Source of the DNA: Pseudoglutamicibacter cumminsii
GTDB taxonomy: Bacteria; Actinomycetota; Actinomycetes; Actinomycetales; Micrococcaceae
DNA: 64,000 nucleotides
Assembly (NCBI RefSeq): GCF_016907775.1
Contig: NZ_JAFBCO010000001.1
Location: 682,001-746,000, forward strand
Reading direction: 5' to 3'
Made by a program: the position numbers and the translations under genes. The notes under the pieces were generated by a model. The model did no database searches. It had not been told where the DNA came from and saw nothing but the letters and a program-made list of their open reading frames with translations. Shown piece after piece: positions 44,608 to 53,866 of this stretch. The first letter of the stretch is position 1, and the number at the start of each line of letters is the position of its first letter.

Positions 44608-44644
44608 GGCCTCATGACCGTGTCAGGACACGGATACGGCCTTT
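44606..44644. terminator. Bidirectional terminator
   Basis: AAGGCC/GGCCTT and CCGTGTC/GACACGG stems form a two-part hairpin between the convergent glycerophosphotransferase and membrane-protein genes, overlapping both gene ends. Confidence 0.65.
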
Positions 44645-45836
44645 AGAACGTGAGGAAGTGATCGCGGCTCAAGAAGACGCCGCGCTCCGTCTTTGTGTTC
44701 CAGCACGTCAGGCCGTGCATTTCGGAAACACATACGAAATCCCCGTACGTAACAGCCTTATCGTATTCCAGCTTCTGCCCCTTGAAGCCGTCTTCACAGC
44801 CGTCTTTTTCGAAGCAGAACTTTCCCTTGTGTGAGCCGCCGTAACTTGGCTCCTTGTTCTCCGAACCCAGGTAGACGTATGGGGTTGTGCCCTTATCAGG
44901 CTGAGGGTCCGCGGCTACAGGCGCGTCATCTTTCCACGACTTGACGGCACAAATGATCGAATCCCTCGAGTGGTCATCCGGGTCTTCCGAACTGTCCGTC
45001 AACCGGATGTCGCATCCGATGTTGCCTGTCGGGGTGGCGATCGAGGCGATCTTCAGCCCGCTCTTAGAGACCGTTTCGCTCGGCTCCAAGGAACCGGACG
45101 GGGCCGGTCCGCGAGCACCCTGATACGCCTCGGACGGCAGCGGTTCCTTCGGCTTGTCCTCGCCGCGTTGATCGCCCTCGTCTTCCGAGCTCTCGCCAGC
45201 ATCTTCTTCAGCATCTTCCGTGCTGCTAGAGCCCGGCGCTTCAGCGGCGGCATCCGGGGCAGTACGTTGAGTTCCCCCACCCAACAAGAACTTGCCAGCG
45301 AAAACCACGGCAACAATCGCAATCACAGCCACCAGCACGATGGCCAACGCGGCCCCGCCACGCCGGCGCGGCTGGTCGTCGTCTTCCTCATAGTCAAAGG
45401 GTTGGCCTGGAGCGTACGGTTGCGGTTGCCCGCTATGACGCGATGCCGCTGAGGCCTCTTCCGCGGCACCCTCTGCAGATACCGGCGGCAAAATCGGAAC
45501 GAATAACGGCCCGCCACCCGATGCGCCAGGCTCCTGAATCTCAGACTCCTCGCTAGTCGAGTCCGGTAGAGGCGAAGCCGACGCCGGGGGGACAGGCGGA
45601 ACGGACCATTGCGTCGCATCCGCATCATCCGACGCATCAAGCGCATCAGTCGCTGGAGATTCCGACGTAGGAGCCGGAGGTCCGGGCACCTCCGAGAGGA
45701 TCTGCACCAGGAGCCCGCTAGGGCAGTTCGGGTGCATGAAAACCTTGCTCCTCAGCTCAGGGTGCTCCGTAGCGATACGCACTAGCTCATCAGCAGAAAG
45801 CTCCGGATCTTCCAGACGCAAACGCGCTTCGTCCAT
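44643..45836 (-). CDS. Leucine-rich-repeat-variant protein with TM and secreted Cys domain
   Basis: Three-part protein of about 397 aa. The N-terminus (ARLRLEDPELSADELVRIA, then HPNCPSGLLVQIL) is a leucine-rich-repeat-variant unit. A Pro/Ser/Glu-rich linker and one transmembrane helix (ALAIVLVAVIAIVAVVFAG) follow. The C-terminal domain has paired cysteines, with GNIGCDI and YGDFVCVSEMHGLTCWN, resembling DUF6636-like domains. That domain is paralogous to the gene at 46113. ATG 45836 follows GGAG; the longer frame upstream lacks support. I infer an inside-repeat, outside-Cys-domain topology. Function unknown. Confidence 0.75.
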   Translation of the reverse strand: MDEARLRLEDPELSADELVRIATEHPELRSKVFMHPNCPSGLLVQILSEVPGPPAPTSESPATDALDASDDADATQWSVPPVPPASASPLPDSTSEESEIQEPGASGGGPLFVPILPPVSAEGAAEEASAASRHSGQPQPYAPGQPFDYEEDDDQPRRRGGAALAIVLVAVIAIVAVVFAGKFLLGGGTQRTAPDAAAEAPGSSSTEDAEEDAGESSEDEGDQRGEDKPKEPLPSEAYQGARGPAPSGSLEPSETVSKSGLKIASIATPTGNIGCDIRLTDSSEDPDDHSRDSIICAVKSWKDDAPVAADPQPDKGTTPYVYLGSENKEPSYGGSHKGKFCFEKDGCEDGFKGQKLEYDKAVTYGDFVCVSEMHGLTCWNTKTERGVFLSRDHFLTF

Positions 45837-46112
45837 GTCTCCATCCTCGAACATCACGGTCAAACTATGTTGCCGCCCAACTCTCACCGCTGGGCATCGA
45901 TGCAAATACTGATTGTAGAAGGCTAACAAGAGATTCAGGACACATCGCACCCACTAGCTTCTCTAGACGCCGCTGCCTTCTCTAGACGCCACCGCCGCAA
46001 GCGTTTTATCGTTGAAAACGCAAGGAGTTGAAATCGCTAGTACCAATAATCCGCTGAAAGACCAGTACGAAACCAAAAGCAATGTCAGTTTCCCCTCCGG
46101 GAGGACAGCATC

Positions 46113-46970
46113 ATGAATGGTCACAACCCTCAAACCCCAGGCCCACACTCCACTGGGCAGCAACAGGCAGGATCGAAGCGAGCAACGCCATGGATCGCGG
46201 GTATCAGCGCCGCGATCGCCGTCATCGTGCTTGTTGCGGGAATCATCTGGATCACAACCCGCGGCGGAGACGAAAACAAACCGAACCAGCCTTCACCTGA
46301 AGCCTCGTCAAGCACCACAGAAAGCAACGAGGCCTCAGATAGCACAGGACCTTCGGAGTCCGACTCGCAACCGTCTGCCACGGACTCCGCTTCTGAAAGC
46401 CCGAGCGGATCTGAAGAAAGCGAATCCGACGACAGCAGCGACTCGGCCGAGGACCCCGGCACCGGCATCAACGTCCTTGAAGGGAAGCTACCGAAAGCCG
46501 GCGATCCCGCCCCAAGCAACGCGATCGACGCGAACCGCACCCGTGAGGACAAAGGCAGCCTCGTCGCCTCGATCCAGGTACCTAGCGGCAACATCGGCTG
46601 CAACATCTACAAGCCCGCAGCCGACAATGACCGCATGGGCAACCAGATCATGTGCACCGTCGACTCGTGGAAGACCAACCCACCGGAGCTGTTCTCTAAA
46701 AACGCTCCTCACCACTCAGAGACAGACGACGCGCTGGTTGCCATCACCCAAGTCGACCGGAAACCGTATTACGGAAGCGCCCTCGTAGGCGACAAATGCT
46801 ACAAGAAGGACGTGTGCGAAAAGGGCTTTGAGGGCCAGGTTCTCGATTACGGGACCGTGGTGAAGCACGGCGACTACGTATGCCAGTCCGAAAAAGTTGG
46901 TCTCACGTGCTGGAACATCAAAACCGGCCGCACCATCTTCATGAGCAAAGAAGACCTCCGCGTCTTCTAG
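46113..46970 (+). CDS. Membrane-anchored protein with secreted Cys domain, paralogue of neighbour
   Basis: A 285-aa protein with a short cytoplasmic N-terminus, one transmembrane helix (about residues 30-48), a long Ser/Glu/Asp-rich linker, and a C-terminal domain. The pattern VPSGNIGCNIY, CYKKDVCEKGFEGQ, YGDYVCQSEKVGLTCWNIKTG and a final SKEDLRVF matches that of the divergent gene next door. Four or more cysteines should form disulfides outside the cell. GGGAGGA precedes the ATG. The family resembles DUF6636-like secreted domains; no activity is known to me. Confidence 0.78.
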   Translation: MNGHNPQTPGPHSTGQQQAGSKRATPWIAGISAAIAVIVLVAGIIWITTRGGDENKPNQPSPEASSSTTESNEASDSTGPSESDSQPSATDSASESPSGSEESESDDSSDSAEDPGTGINVLEGKLPKAGDPAPSNAIDANRTREDKGSLVASIQVPSGNIGCNIYKPAADNDRMGNQIMCTVDSWKTNPPELFSKNAPHHSETDDALVAITQVDRKPYYGSALVGDKCYKKDVCEKGFEGQVLDYGTVVKHGDYVCQSEKVGLTCWNIKTGRTIFMSKEDLRVF

Positions 46971-47062
46971 TCGTTTCAACCGTCATCTCATTGACGAGCG
47001 TTGAAGCAATCAGACACGGAGGCCGTCTGCGGTAACTACCGAAAGCTCATGCTTTGGAGCCT

Positions 47063-47299
47063 TTAGTCGGCGAACTCGTCGGCGAGGGCATCCCTCTCGG
47101 CGGCCTCGCGAGTGTACGCGTACTGACGCTGAATATAGGACTCCAGCTCAGAACGTTCGATGCGCCAAATGCCGCGACCGCCCACCTTGATGGCTGGCAG
47201 GGCACCCGTACGCACCAGCGAACGGGCCTGCTGCATGCTGACGTTCAACTCGTCAGCTACATCTTCAAGACGCAGGAAACGAGGCTGCTTCTTCTCCAT
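47063..47299 (-). CDS. Excisionase-type helix-turn-helix DNA-binding protein
   Basis: A 78-aa protein with a MerR-like winged helix of the excisionase family: LRLEDVADELNVSMQQARSL, then GGRGIWRIERSELESYI. Short stand-alone proteins of this type act as Xis factors or as development regulators such as BldC. There is no integrase nearby, so a chromosomal regulatory role is more likely. The acidic C-terminus ends ALADEFAD. It is divergent from the alanine dehydrogenase gene. Confidence 0.85.
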   Translation of the reverse strand: MEKKQPRFLRLEDVADELNVSMQQARSLVRTGALPAIKVGGRGIWRIERSELESYIQRQYAYTREAAERDALADEFAD

Positions 47300-47548
47300 T
47301 AGGGCTCTCCCTCACGGTCACGGCACCCTGGCAGTCAGGGCTCCCCAACAGCTTTGGATACGCATGCGAAGACGCGCTCGCAGAGCGATGTCGGTGCACC
47401 TACCAGGTTCTTTCTTATGGAATTGAATACAGAATAGCACCGTCAGACGCCACCAAGAAAGAGCTAACGACATAAAAGGGGGACAAAGCGTTCAGATGAC
47501 ACATTGAGGCATCCCCGACTGAACATTACGGCCCACCTTAAGGCATGA

Positions 47549-47564
47549 TGTGTGTTAGATCACA
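47549..47564. promoter_or_regulatory. CRP/GlxR-like site upstream of ald
   Basis: TGTGTGTTAGATCACA matches the CRP-type consensus TGTGA-N6-TCACA with one mismatch. It lies 43 bp before the alanine dehydrogenase start in a 307-bp gene-free region (47300-47606) that otherwise shows only the divergent promoter sequence of the HTH gene. Control by a cAMP-dependent CRP/GlxR regulator is inferred. Confidence 0.5.
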
Positions 47565-47606
47565 GCTCGTTTTGGAGTTAGCACCCGTCATCATTCTGGA
47601 GTCCAC

Positions 47607-48719
47607 ATGCGCATCGGCGTCCCCACCGAAGTCCTCAACAACGAATCCCGTGTAGCAGTCACCCCTGCAGGCGTATCCGAGCTGACAGCCGCAGGCCACG
47701 AGGTTCTAGTCCAGTCAGGCGCAGGCATCCATGCCGGCCACACAGACGAAAACTACACCGATGTGGGCGCCACAATCGTTGACGGCGCCGCCCCAGCATG
47801 GGACGCCGAACTCATCCTCAAGGTCAAAGAGCCACAAGCGAGCGAATACGACCTGCTGCGCAAAGACCAGATCCTCTTCACATATCTGCACCTTGCCGCA
47901 TCGCGCGCCTGCACCGAAGCCCTACTCGAAGCCGGAACCACCGCGATCGCATACGAAACCGTAACCCAAGGCCGCACGTTGCCGTTGCTGTCGCCGATGT
48001 CGGAAGTGGCGGGGCGCCTCTCCGCACAGATCGGTGCGACGCTGCTGCAGCAGCCAGCCGGCGGCTCCGGAATCCTGATGGGCGGCGTGCCCGGAACCCG
48101 GCCCGCGAAGGTCGTGGTGATCGGCGCCGGCAACGCGGGCGAACAAGCAGCGCGCACCGCGCAAGGCATGGGTGCCGAGGTCACGATCGTGGACATCTCC
48201 GCGTCGAGGCTGCACGAAATCGACAACCTCGCGCGCGGCCACATCAAAACGATGGCCTCAACCAAGCTCGCGATCGCTGAGCTTGTGAAGGACGCCGACC
48301 TCGTGATCGGTTCCGTTCTCATCCCAGGGGCGGCGGCCCCGAAGCTCGTGACGCTCGATATGGTCGCAACGATGCGGCCGGGCTCGGTGCTCGTGGACAT
48401 CGCGATCGACCAAGGCGGCTGCTTCGAAGGTTCCAAGCCAACCACCCACGACAACCCGACCTACCGCGTCCACGACGCCCTCTACTACTGCGTGACCAAC
48501 ATGCCGGGCGCCGTCCCGCAAACCTCAACCGCCGCGCTGACCAACGCGACGTTGCCGTACGTCATGAAGCTCGCGAACAACGGATGGCGCGAGGCACTGG
48601 CAGCAGATGAAGGCTTCGCATCCGGCCTCAACACGCACGACGGGAAGGTCACCAACCGCGGTGTCGCTGAGGCACACGGAATGGACTTTGTTGCACCCGC
48701 CGATGTGCTTGCTAGCTAA
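47607..48719 (+). CDS. ald: Alanine dehydrogenase
   Basis: NAD-dependent enzyme interconverting L-alanine with pyruvate and ammonia. The N-terminus MRIGVPTEVLNNESRVA and the substrate segment KVKEPQASEYDLLR are characteristic. The Rossmann motif VVIGAGNAGEQAA is in the centre. The HDALYYCVTNMPGAVPQTST segment, highly conserved in Ald, is complete. The 370-aa length is normal. It is preceded by a possible CRP/GlxR site. It could supply pyruvate from alanine or recycle NADH under low oxygen. Confidence 0.96.
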   Translation: MRIGVPTEVLNNESRVAVTPAGVSELTAAGHEVLVQSGAGIHAGHTDENYTDVGATIVDGAAPAWDAELILKVKEPQASEYDLLRKDQILFTYLHLAASRACTEALLEAGTTAIAYETVTQGRTLPLLSPMSEVAGRLSAQIGATLLQQPAGGSGILMGGVPGTRPAKVVVIGAGNAGEQAARTAQGMGAEVTIVDISASRLHEIDNLARGHIKTMASTKLAIAELVKDADLVIGSVLIPGAAAPKLVTLDMVATMRPGSVLVDIAIDQGGCFEGSKPTTHDNPTYRVHDALYYCVTNMPGAVPQTSTAALTNATLPYVMKLANNGWREALAADEGFASGLNTHDGKVTNRGVAEAHGMDFVAPADVLAS

Positions 48720-48761
48720 CGCTGATGTGCTGGCCGGCTAAAGCTGGGGTGCCGCGCCGAG

Positions 48762-49814
48762 TTACTTGAGCGCCGGTGCCGCGCCGAGCGCGATGCACAC
48801 GATCACCACGAGGACGATCACAACGGTCGAAGCCGCACCGAGCACGAGCGGGCGGCCACCGAGCTTGATGAGCGACTTCACGTGAACACCAAGGCCGAGT
48901 GCGAACATCGCTGACGCCAGCAGGAACGTTTGCGCGATCTTCGCTATATCCAGCACCGGTTGCGGAACGATATGCAGCGAAGCGATCACGACCATCACGA
49001 TGAAGCCGAACACAAACAGCGGCATGATCGGAGGAAGCTTCGTGTCCGCGCCCACGCCACCGTCTGAGCCGTTCCCTGCAGCACGGCGAGCGCCAAGCGA
49101 CACAGCTGCGATCATCGGCGCCAGCATCAGAACCCTTGCCAGCTTGACCGTCACGGCCGTCGACAAGATGACCCCGCCGCCCGCGATACCGCCGGCCGCA
49201 ACCACCTGAGCGACCTCGTGAACCGTACCGCCGATGAACATGCCGGCCGCACCATCGTCATAACCGAGCAACCGAACCAACAGCGGAGCCAACGGAATCA
49301 TGAGCGTTCCGCACACCACCACCATCGCGACCGCAGCCGCAACCAGCTCCTGTTTAGCGCGAGTTACACCCTGCATCCCGGCGACCGCCGCGGCACCACA
49401 AATCGAGAAACCAGCGGCCATCAGCATCCGCAGATCCTTCTCTATGCCGAGCGCTTTGCCAAACCACAGCGTCGCAACAAAGGTAATGGCCACTGCCGCG
49501 ACAGCGACCACAACCACGCCCCAGCCGAGCCCAATGACCTGCGTGACGGACAGCTGCAAGCCAAGGAGCACAACGCCGAGCCGCAAAACCCTCTTGGCGG
49601 CAACAGCGATGCCGGGGTCGAAGATAGCGGGCACTGGCGCAACATTACGCCACACCGCGCCCAGCAGAATCGCGACGAGCATGACCGGGATCGAAGCATT
49701 CAACGCACCCAATCCGATACACACAGCCCCCACCGCGAACGCGAGCCCAAGCCCCCACCACACCGATGGTTTCGCGGCTGCATTGCCGCTTTGTTGGTCT
49801 TGGATCTGGGCCAC
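48762..49814 (-). CDS. YeiH/UPF0324-family putative sulfate exporter
   Basis: Polytopic membrane protein (350 aa, about ten hydrophobic segments) of the putative sulfate exporter family. The motifs GFSICGAAAVAGM and GGTVHEVAQVVAAGG are its signatures. Transport of sulfate or sulfite has been proposed for relatives; the true substrate here is not shown. It is convergent with ald and divergent from the NUDIX gene. Confidence 0.88.
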   Translation of the reverse strand: MAQIQDQQSGNAAAKPSVWWGLGLAFAVGAVCIGLGALNASIPVMLVAILLGAVWRNVAPVPAIFDPGIAVAAKRVLRLGVVLLGLQLSVTQVIGLGWGVVVVAVAAVAITFVATLWFGKALGIEKDLRMLMAAGFSICGAAAVAGMQGVTRAKQELVAAAVAMVVVCGTLMIPLAPLLVRLLGYDDGAAGMFIGGTVHEVAQVVAAGGIAGGGVILSTAVTVKLARVLMLAPMIAAVSLGARRAAGNGSDGGVGADTKLPPIMPLFVFGFIVMVVIASLHIVPQPVLDIAKIAQTFLLASAMFALGLGVHVKSLIKLGGRPLVLGAASTVVIVLVVIVCIALGAAPALK

Positions 49815-49971
49815 GTGGCGCTCCTTCGAAGGTGGCGGGCTGGAAGTGTCGCGATCTTCAGGCTAGACCTTGCCTTGTTCTTTCTCCACAGGCATGGTTC
49901 ATGATTCTGCAAAAGAACTAGACTCAAGCCCATACCCGGCCGAACGGCGGCGACAAGAGAAAGGTTCCGGT

Positions 49972-50832
49972 GTGACAGGTTCGACTTCCGTGCGAGCTAA
50001 GAACTCGGCTTCTGTATTGCTGGTCCGCCCGGCCGCTAAGTCCAATAGCGGCGTTGGGGCCGGTAGCGGCGTTGAGGTTTTCGTTCACGTCCGCGCGAAC
50101 AGCATGGAGTTCGCGCCGGGCGCGGTGGTGTTCCCCGGCGGAGGCGTTGATCCGAGCGATGCGGAAGGAACCGCCTCGTGGAGCTTGCCTGATGCCCTTG
50201 CTACCTCACTGACCGACGACGCCGCGGAAGCTTCCGGTGTCACCGCGGCTGATCGTGGTGAACCGGTCACGCCGCAAACCCTCGTGGCTGCCGCAGTACG
50301 GGAAACCTTCGAAGAATGTGGTGTCTTGCTCGCCGAGCCAGCTAACCCGGCCACCGGAACTGAGCTGCATCCCGACAGGGAAGCCCGGCGTCGCGCGCTA
50401 GAGGAGCACCGCATCGGCATCCATCAGGCCATGACCGCGCTCGATGCGGTCCCCTACCTTGAGAACATCGTGTGCGTTGACCGCTGGATCACCCCAACGG
50501 GGCTACCTAAACGCTATGACACCCGGTTTTTCGCCGCAGTTCTGCCGGAAGGGCAGATCGCGGACGGCCACACGAGCGAATCGGTCGATAGTTTCTGGAT
50601 CCGCCCCGAAGAAGCGTTGCGCCGCTATAAGGAAGGCACGCTGATGGTCATGGCCCCCACATGGGCACAGTTAGAGCGGCTAGCGCGAGCAGAAACCGTT
50701 GAGGACGCCCTCAAACCAGCCACCACCGGCGTGACGATGCCAAGCATCACGCGCCAACCCGGTGCTAAACCTCGCATCGAATTCTGGGGCGAAGACGCCT
50801 ACCGGGACGCCGGAAAACCGATCTACAGCTAA
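49972..50832 (+). CDS. NUDIX hydrolase, NUDT19-like
   Basis: A 286-aa pyrophosphohydrolase. The Nudix box is split by an insertion, as in the NUDT19/CoA-diphosphatase-like group: the Gly part is [12 protein letters not shown] and the metal-binding part [11 protein letters not shown] comes about 45 residues later. A C-terminal segment ([15 protein letters not shown], then [14 protein letters not shown]) completes the fold. GTG 49972 follows AAGG by seven bases, and the upstream open frame has no ribosome site. It likely trims nucleotide or CoA diphosphates. Cotranscription with the aroQ gene 67 bp later is possible. Confidence 0.87.
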   Translation: MTGSTSVRAKNSASVLLVRPAAKSNSGVGAGSGVEVFVHVRANSMEFAPGAVVFPGGGVDPSDAEGTASWSLPDALATSLTDDAAEASGVTAADRGEPVTPQTLVAAAVRETFEECGVLLAEPANPATGTELHPDREARRRALEEHRIGIHQAMTALDAVPYLENIVCVDRWITPTGLPKRYDTRFFAAVLPEGQIADGHTSESVDSFWIRPEEALRRYKEGTLMVMAPTWAQLERLARAETVEDALKPATTGVTMPSITRQPGAKPRIEFWGEDAYRDAGKPIYS

Positions 50833-50899
50833 CCTGCCCTGCATCTATCCCAACCAATCCGACCTCCACCCGAACGAACAGCGCAAAGCGAGCGAAACC

Positions 50900-51355
50900 T
50901 TGAGCACCGAAGCACCACGTACCGTCTACGTTTTCAACGGCCCCAACCTCAACCTTCTAGGTACCCGCGACCCGGAAACATACGGGACCACGACCCTCAG
51001 CGACGTCAAGGACCTGTGCGAGGCCGCTGCCACCGAGCACGGGCTGACGCTGGATTTCCGGCAAAGCAACCACGAGGGCGAGCTCATCGACTGGATCCAC
51101 GAAGCCGGCGCCGCAGTCAAGGACGGAAACGCGGTGGGCGTTGTGTTCAACGCCGGGGCATACACGCACACGTCACTCGCGCTCGCGGACGCGATCTCGG
51201 GCTCCTTCTGCCCCACGATCGAGGTGCACATCTCCAACGTTCACGCGCGTGAAGAGTTCCGCCACCACTCCTACCTTTCTCCTGTAGCAAAGGGGATCAT
51301 CGTGGGACTCGGGGTTGCTGGCTACGAGCTCGGGATCCGCGCACTCGCACAGTAA
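50900..51355 (+). CDS. aroQ: 3-dehydroquinate dehydratase, type II
   Basis: Dodecameric dehydroquinase of the shikimate pathway. The block [18 protein letters not shown] carries the catalytic Arg/Tyr region, and [17 protein letters not shown] and [10 protein letters not shown] follow, then the active-site His in [17 protein letters not shown] 50900 gives a 151-aa protein of the usual length; longer frames run into the NUDIX gene. The ribosome site is weak, so translation may depend on the upstream gene. Confidence 0.93.
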   Translation: MSTEAPRTVYVFNGPNLNLLGTRDPETYGTTTLSDVKDLCEAAATEHGLTLDFRQSNHEGELIDWIHEAGAAVKDGNAVGVVFNAGAYTHTSLALADAISGSFCPTIEVHISNVHAREEFRHHSYLSPVAKGIIVGLGVAGYELGIRALAQ

Positions 51356-51423
51356 GGGCCGGCTCACACAGTAGAGGCCGACGGACGCCGAGCCGGTCCC
51401 AGAACGCCCCTCCCCCCTGGAGA

Positions 51424-51473
51424 TAGTTGACAATATGCAACTACCCTGGATTATTGTTGACTTTCATCAACAA
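51424..51473. promoter_or_regulatory. Promoter with two operator palindromes before exporter/MarR operon
   Basis: Two 20-bp inverted repeats centred 30 bp apart: TAGTTG-N8-CAACTA (51424-51443) and TTGTTGA-N6-TCAACAA (51454-51473). The first overlaps a -35 hexamer TTGACA (51427-51432); a GATTAT -10 (51449-51454) touches the second. MarR-family repressors bind such sites, and the MarR gene is the last gene of this operon, so autorepression is likely. Confidence 0.75.
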
Positions 51474-51511
51474 CATTCGTCATGGACTCCATGACCCTTC
51501 CAGGAGGTTGC

Positions 51512-53236
51512 GTGGCCGAAAACCCAGCGCCGGCATCAAAATCTGCAGCTACCGATAGTTCTGCGCCTGCAACTGAGACAACGCCGATGTCTCACCGCGC
51601 CAAGATCCAGTCGCTGACAGCGCTGATCATCGCGATGTTCGTGGGCATGATCGCCAACACGGTCGTCTCAACCTCGATGCCGCGCATCGTTCACGACCTC
51701 GGCGGTACACAGGCGCAGTATTCGTGGGTCATCGCCGCTTCAATGCTCGCGATGACGGTCACCGTCCCCATCTGGGGCAAGCTGTCTGACCTGCTGGACC
51801 GCAAGATGCTGATGCAGGTTTCGCTCGCGATCTTCGTCTCAGCAACAGCGTTCGCGGGCTTTTCACAATCCATCGACATGCTCATCGGCGCCCGCGTATT
51901 CCAGGGCATCGGCATCGGCGGAACCATGACGTTGTCGCAGATCGTGATGGCGGACGTCATCTCGCCTCGCGAACGCGGCAAGTACATGGGTGTTTTCGGC
52001 GCCGTGATGGCGTTCGCTACCGTTGGCGGTCCGCTACTGGGCGGCTGGATCACCGACACGTTCACGTGGCGTTACAACTTCTACATCGCGCTCCCGGTTG
52101 CGATCGTCGCGTTCGTCATGCTCCAAACACGCCTGCACCTTCCGGAGCAAGAACGTCGCCGTTTCCGCCTCGATGTGTGGGGCCTGGTTCTGCTCTCTGG
52201 CGGCATCTCCTTATTCCTCATCTGGGTCACGATGGGCGGCAGCGGCCCCAGCGCGATGTTCCCTTGGAAGTCCGTTGAAACGCTGTGGATGACCAGCGCA
52301 TCGGCTATCTTGCTGATCGCGTTCGTGTTCGTTGAGCTGCGCACCGATGAGCCGCTTTTGGACCTGCGACTGTTCAAGAACCGTACATTCACGCTTTCAG
52401 TAGTCGGTTCGATCGCTGTTGGGCTCGCGATGTTCGGTTCGACCGTGTACTTGTCTCAGTTCATGATCATGGCGCGCGGCGCAAGCCCAACCATGGCGGG
52501 TGTCATGACCATCCCGATCATGGCGGGAAGCATGATCTCCGGCAACGTCGTCGGCTTGATCATCACCCGCACGGGCGTGTGGAAACCGTATGTGATCGCG
52601 TGCTCGGTCATGTTGGTGGCGGGCCTCGGATTGATGTCTGTGGTTCGCGCGGACACAAATTACTGGTTCATGGCGGCGCTCATGTTCCTCATGGGCGCGG
52701 GCATGGGCGGCACGATGCAGAACTTTGTGCTCTTGACTCAGAACGCTGTGCATCCGCGGGTGATGGGTGTTGCGTCGTCGGCTGTGGCGTTCTTCCGTTC
52801 GATGGGCGGAACTGTTGGTATCGCGTGGCTCGGCGGTGTGCTCGCTAACCTTGCGCCGTCTTTGATCGCTGATCGTCAGCAGGATCTGATGGCCGCTATC
52901 GCTAAGCTTCCTGACGGTGAGCGGGCCTCGATTATGGAGATGCAGAGTTCTGGCGAGCTTCCGGCGCCAAGCATGTTGCCGGATTCGGTTGCGACCATCA
53001 TCGAGCACGCCTACGGCGAAGCGATTGCGCATCTGTTCCTGTATGCGGCCCCGATTGCCGCACTTGGCTTGCTGGCGGCGATCTTTATTCCGAACCTGAG
53101 CTTGTCGACGCACACCCGTCATGAAGAGCTAGCTCGCGCGGCTGGAGAGTCCGCCGATAAAGTTACGGATCATAGCGGCAAAGCTGAAGAGCTTAACAGC
53201 CAAATAGCACGGCAGGAGGTGCGTCGCGATGTCTGA
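51512..53236 (+). CDS. MFS exporter, DHA2 (EmrB/QacA) family
   Basis: Drug-efflux pump of 574 aa with 14 hydrophobic segments. Motifs include VVSTSMPRIVHDLGGTQ in helix 1, YSWVIAASMLAMTV, the motif A loop GKLSDLLDRKM, and the DHA2-type GGPLLGGWITD. GTG 51512 follows AGGAGG by four bases. The C-terminus is hydrophilic. The MarR gene overlaps its end, indicating a self-regulated efflux operon, probably induced by a pump substrate. Confidence 0.92.
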   Translation: MAENPAPASKSAATDSSAPATETTPMSHRAKIQSLTALIIAMFVGMIANTVVSTSMPRIVHDLGGTQAQYSWVIAASMLAMTVTVPIWGKLSDLLDRKMLMQVSLAIFVSATAFAGFSQSIDMLIGARVFQGIGIGGTMTLSQIVMADVISPRERGKYMGVFGAVMAFATVGGPLLGGWITDTFTWRYNFYIALPVAIVAFVMLQTRLHLPEQERRRFRLDVWGLVLLSGGISLFLIWVTMGGSGPSAMFPWKSVETLWMTSASAILLIAFVFVELRTDEPLLDLRLFKNRTFTLSVVGSIAVGLAMFGSTVYLSQFMIMARGASPTMAGVMTIPIMAGSMISGNVVGLIITRTGVWKPYVIACSVMLVAGLGLMSVVRADTNYWFMAALMFLMGAGMGGTMQNFVLLTQNAVHPRVMGVASSAVAFFRSMGGTVGIAWLGGVLANLAPSLIADRQQDLMAAIAKLPDGERASIMEMQSSGELPAPSMLPDSVATIIEHAYGEAIAHLFLYAAPIAALGLLAAIFIPNLSLSTHTRHEELARAAGESADKVTDHSGKAEELNSQIARQEVRRDV

Positions 53237-53735
53237 GATGCACAGCGATGAATTCGCAGAGCAGCTGCGTTCACTGACCCGCGAATACCGGATTCTGTTG
53301 GCTGCAGCTCGCCGGAGTTTCCGCGAGCAGGCGGCGGCTTTGGATGCATCACTTCAACCGTTCGATGGGACTGTGGCCTCGACGCTGTACCGACGGTGCA
53401 TGGAGACCGATAGCGAGACCCCTGACGCCGGGATGACGGTCACTGAGATTTCCGAGGTTGTTGACGCGGATAAGTCGATGGTCTCGCGTGCGATCAAGCG
53501 TCTGGAGTCGGCGGACCTGTTGGTTCGGACCACGGATCCGAAGGATGCCCGAAGCTTCCTGTTGTCACTCAGCGATGTAGCCCGGGAGCGGCTCCAGGAA
53601 TATGCTCTGAAGCGGCAAAAAGAGTCGGCGGCCATGTTTGAAGAGTGGACTCTTGAAGAAGTTTCGACGTTCGCGGCGCTCATGAAGAAACTTAACGACA
53701 GCCGTGTCCGTCCCTTGGGTAAAGACGCACCATAA
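53229..53735 (+). CDS. MarR-family transcriptional regulator
   Basis: A 168-aa dimeric winged-helix regulator. The HTH lies in MTVTEISEVVDADKSMVSRA and the wing in DPKDARSFLLSLSD. Its start overlaps the last bases of the exporter gene. It probably represses the operon through the inverted repeats at 51424-51473 and is released by a small ligand. Confidence 0.92.
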   Translation: MSEMHSDEFAEQLRSLTREYRILLAAARRSFREQAAALDASLQPFDGTVASTLYRRCMETDSETPDAGMTVTEISEVVDADKSMVSRAIKRLESADLLVRTTDPKDARSFLLSLSDVARERLQEYALKRQKESAAMFEEWTLEEVSTFAALMKKLNDSRVRPLGKDAP

Positions 53736-53866
53736 ACGGGCTTCGGTGTTCCACAGAGGGCTTTCTCGCGGGTTTTATCCACATTATGGGGCCAGCCTGT
53801 TCCGGCCCCTCACCGCACTGAGAAGCTGGAAGTCCAGCGCATCACTTAGACCTCTAGGAGACCATT

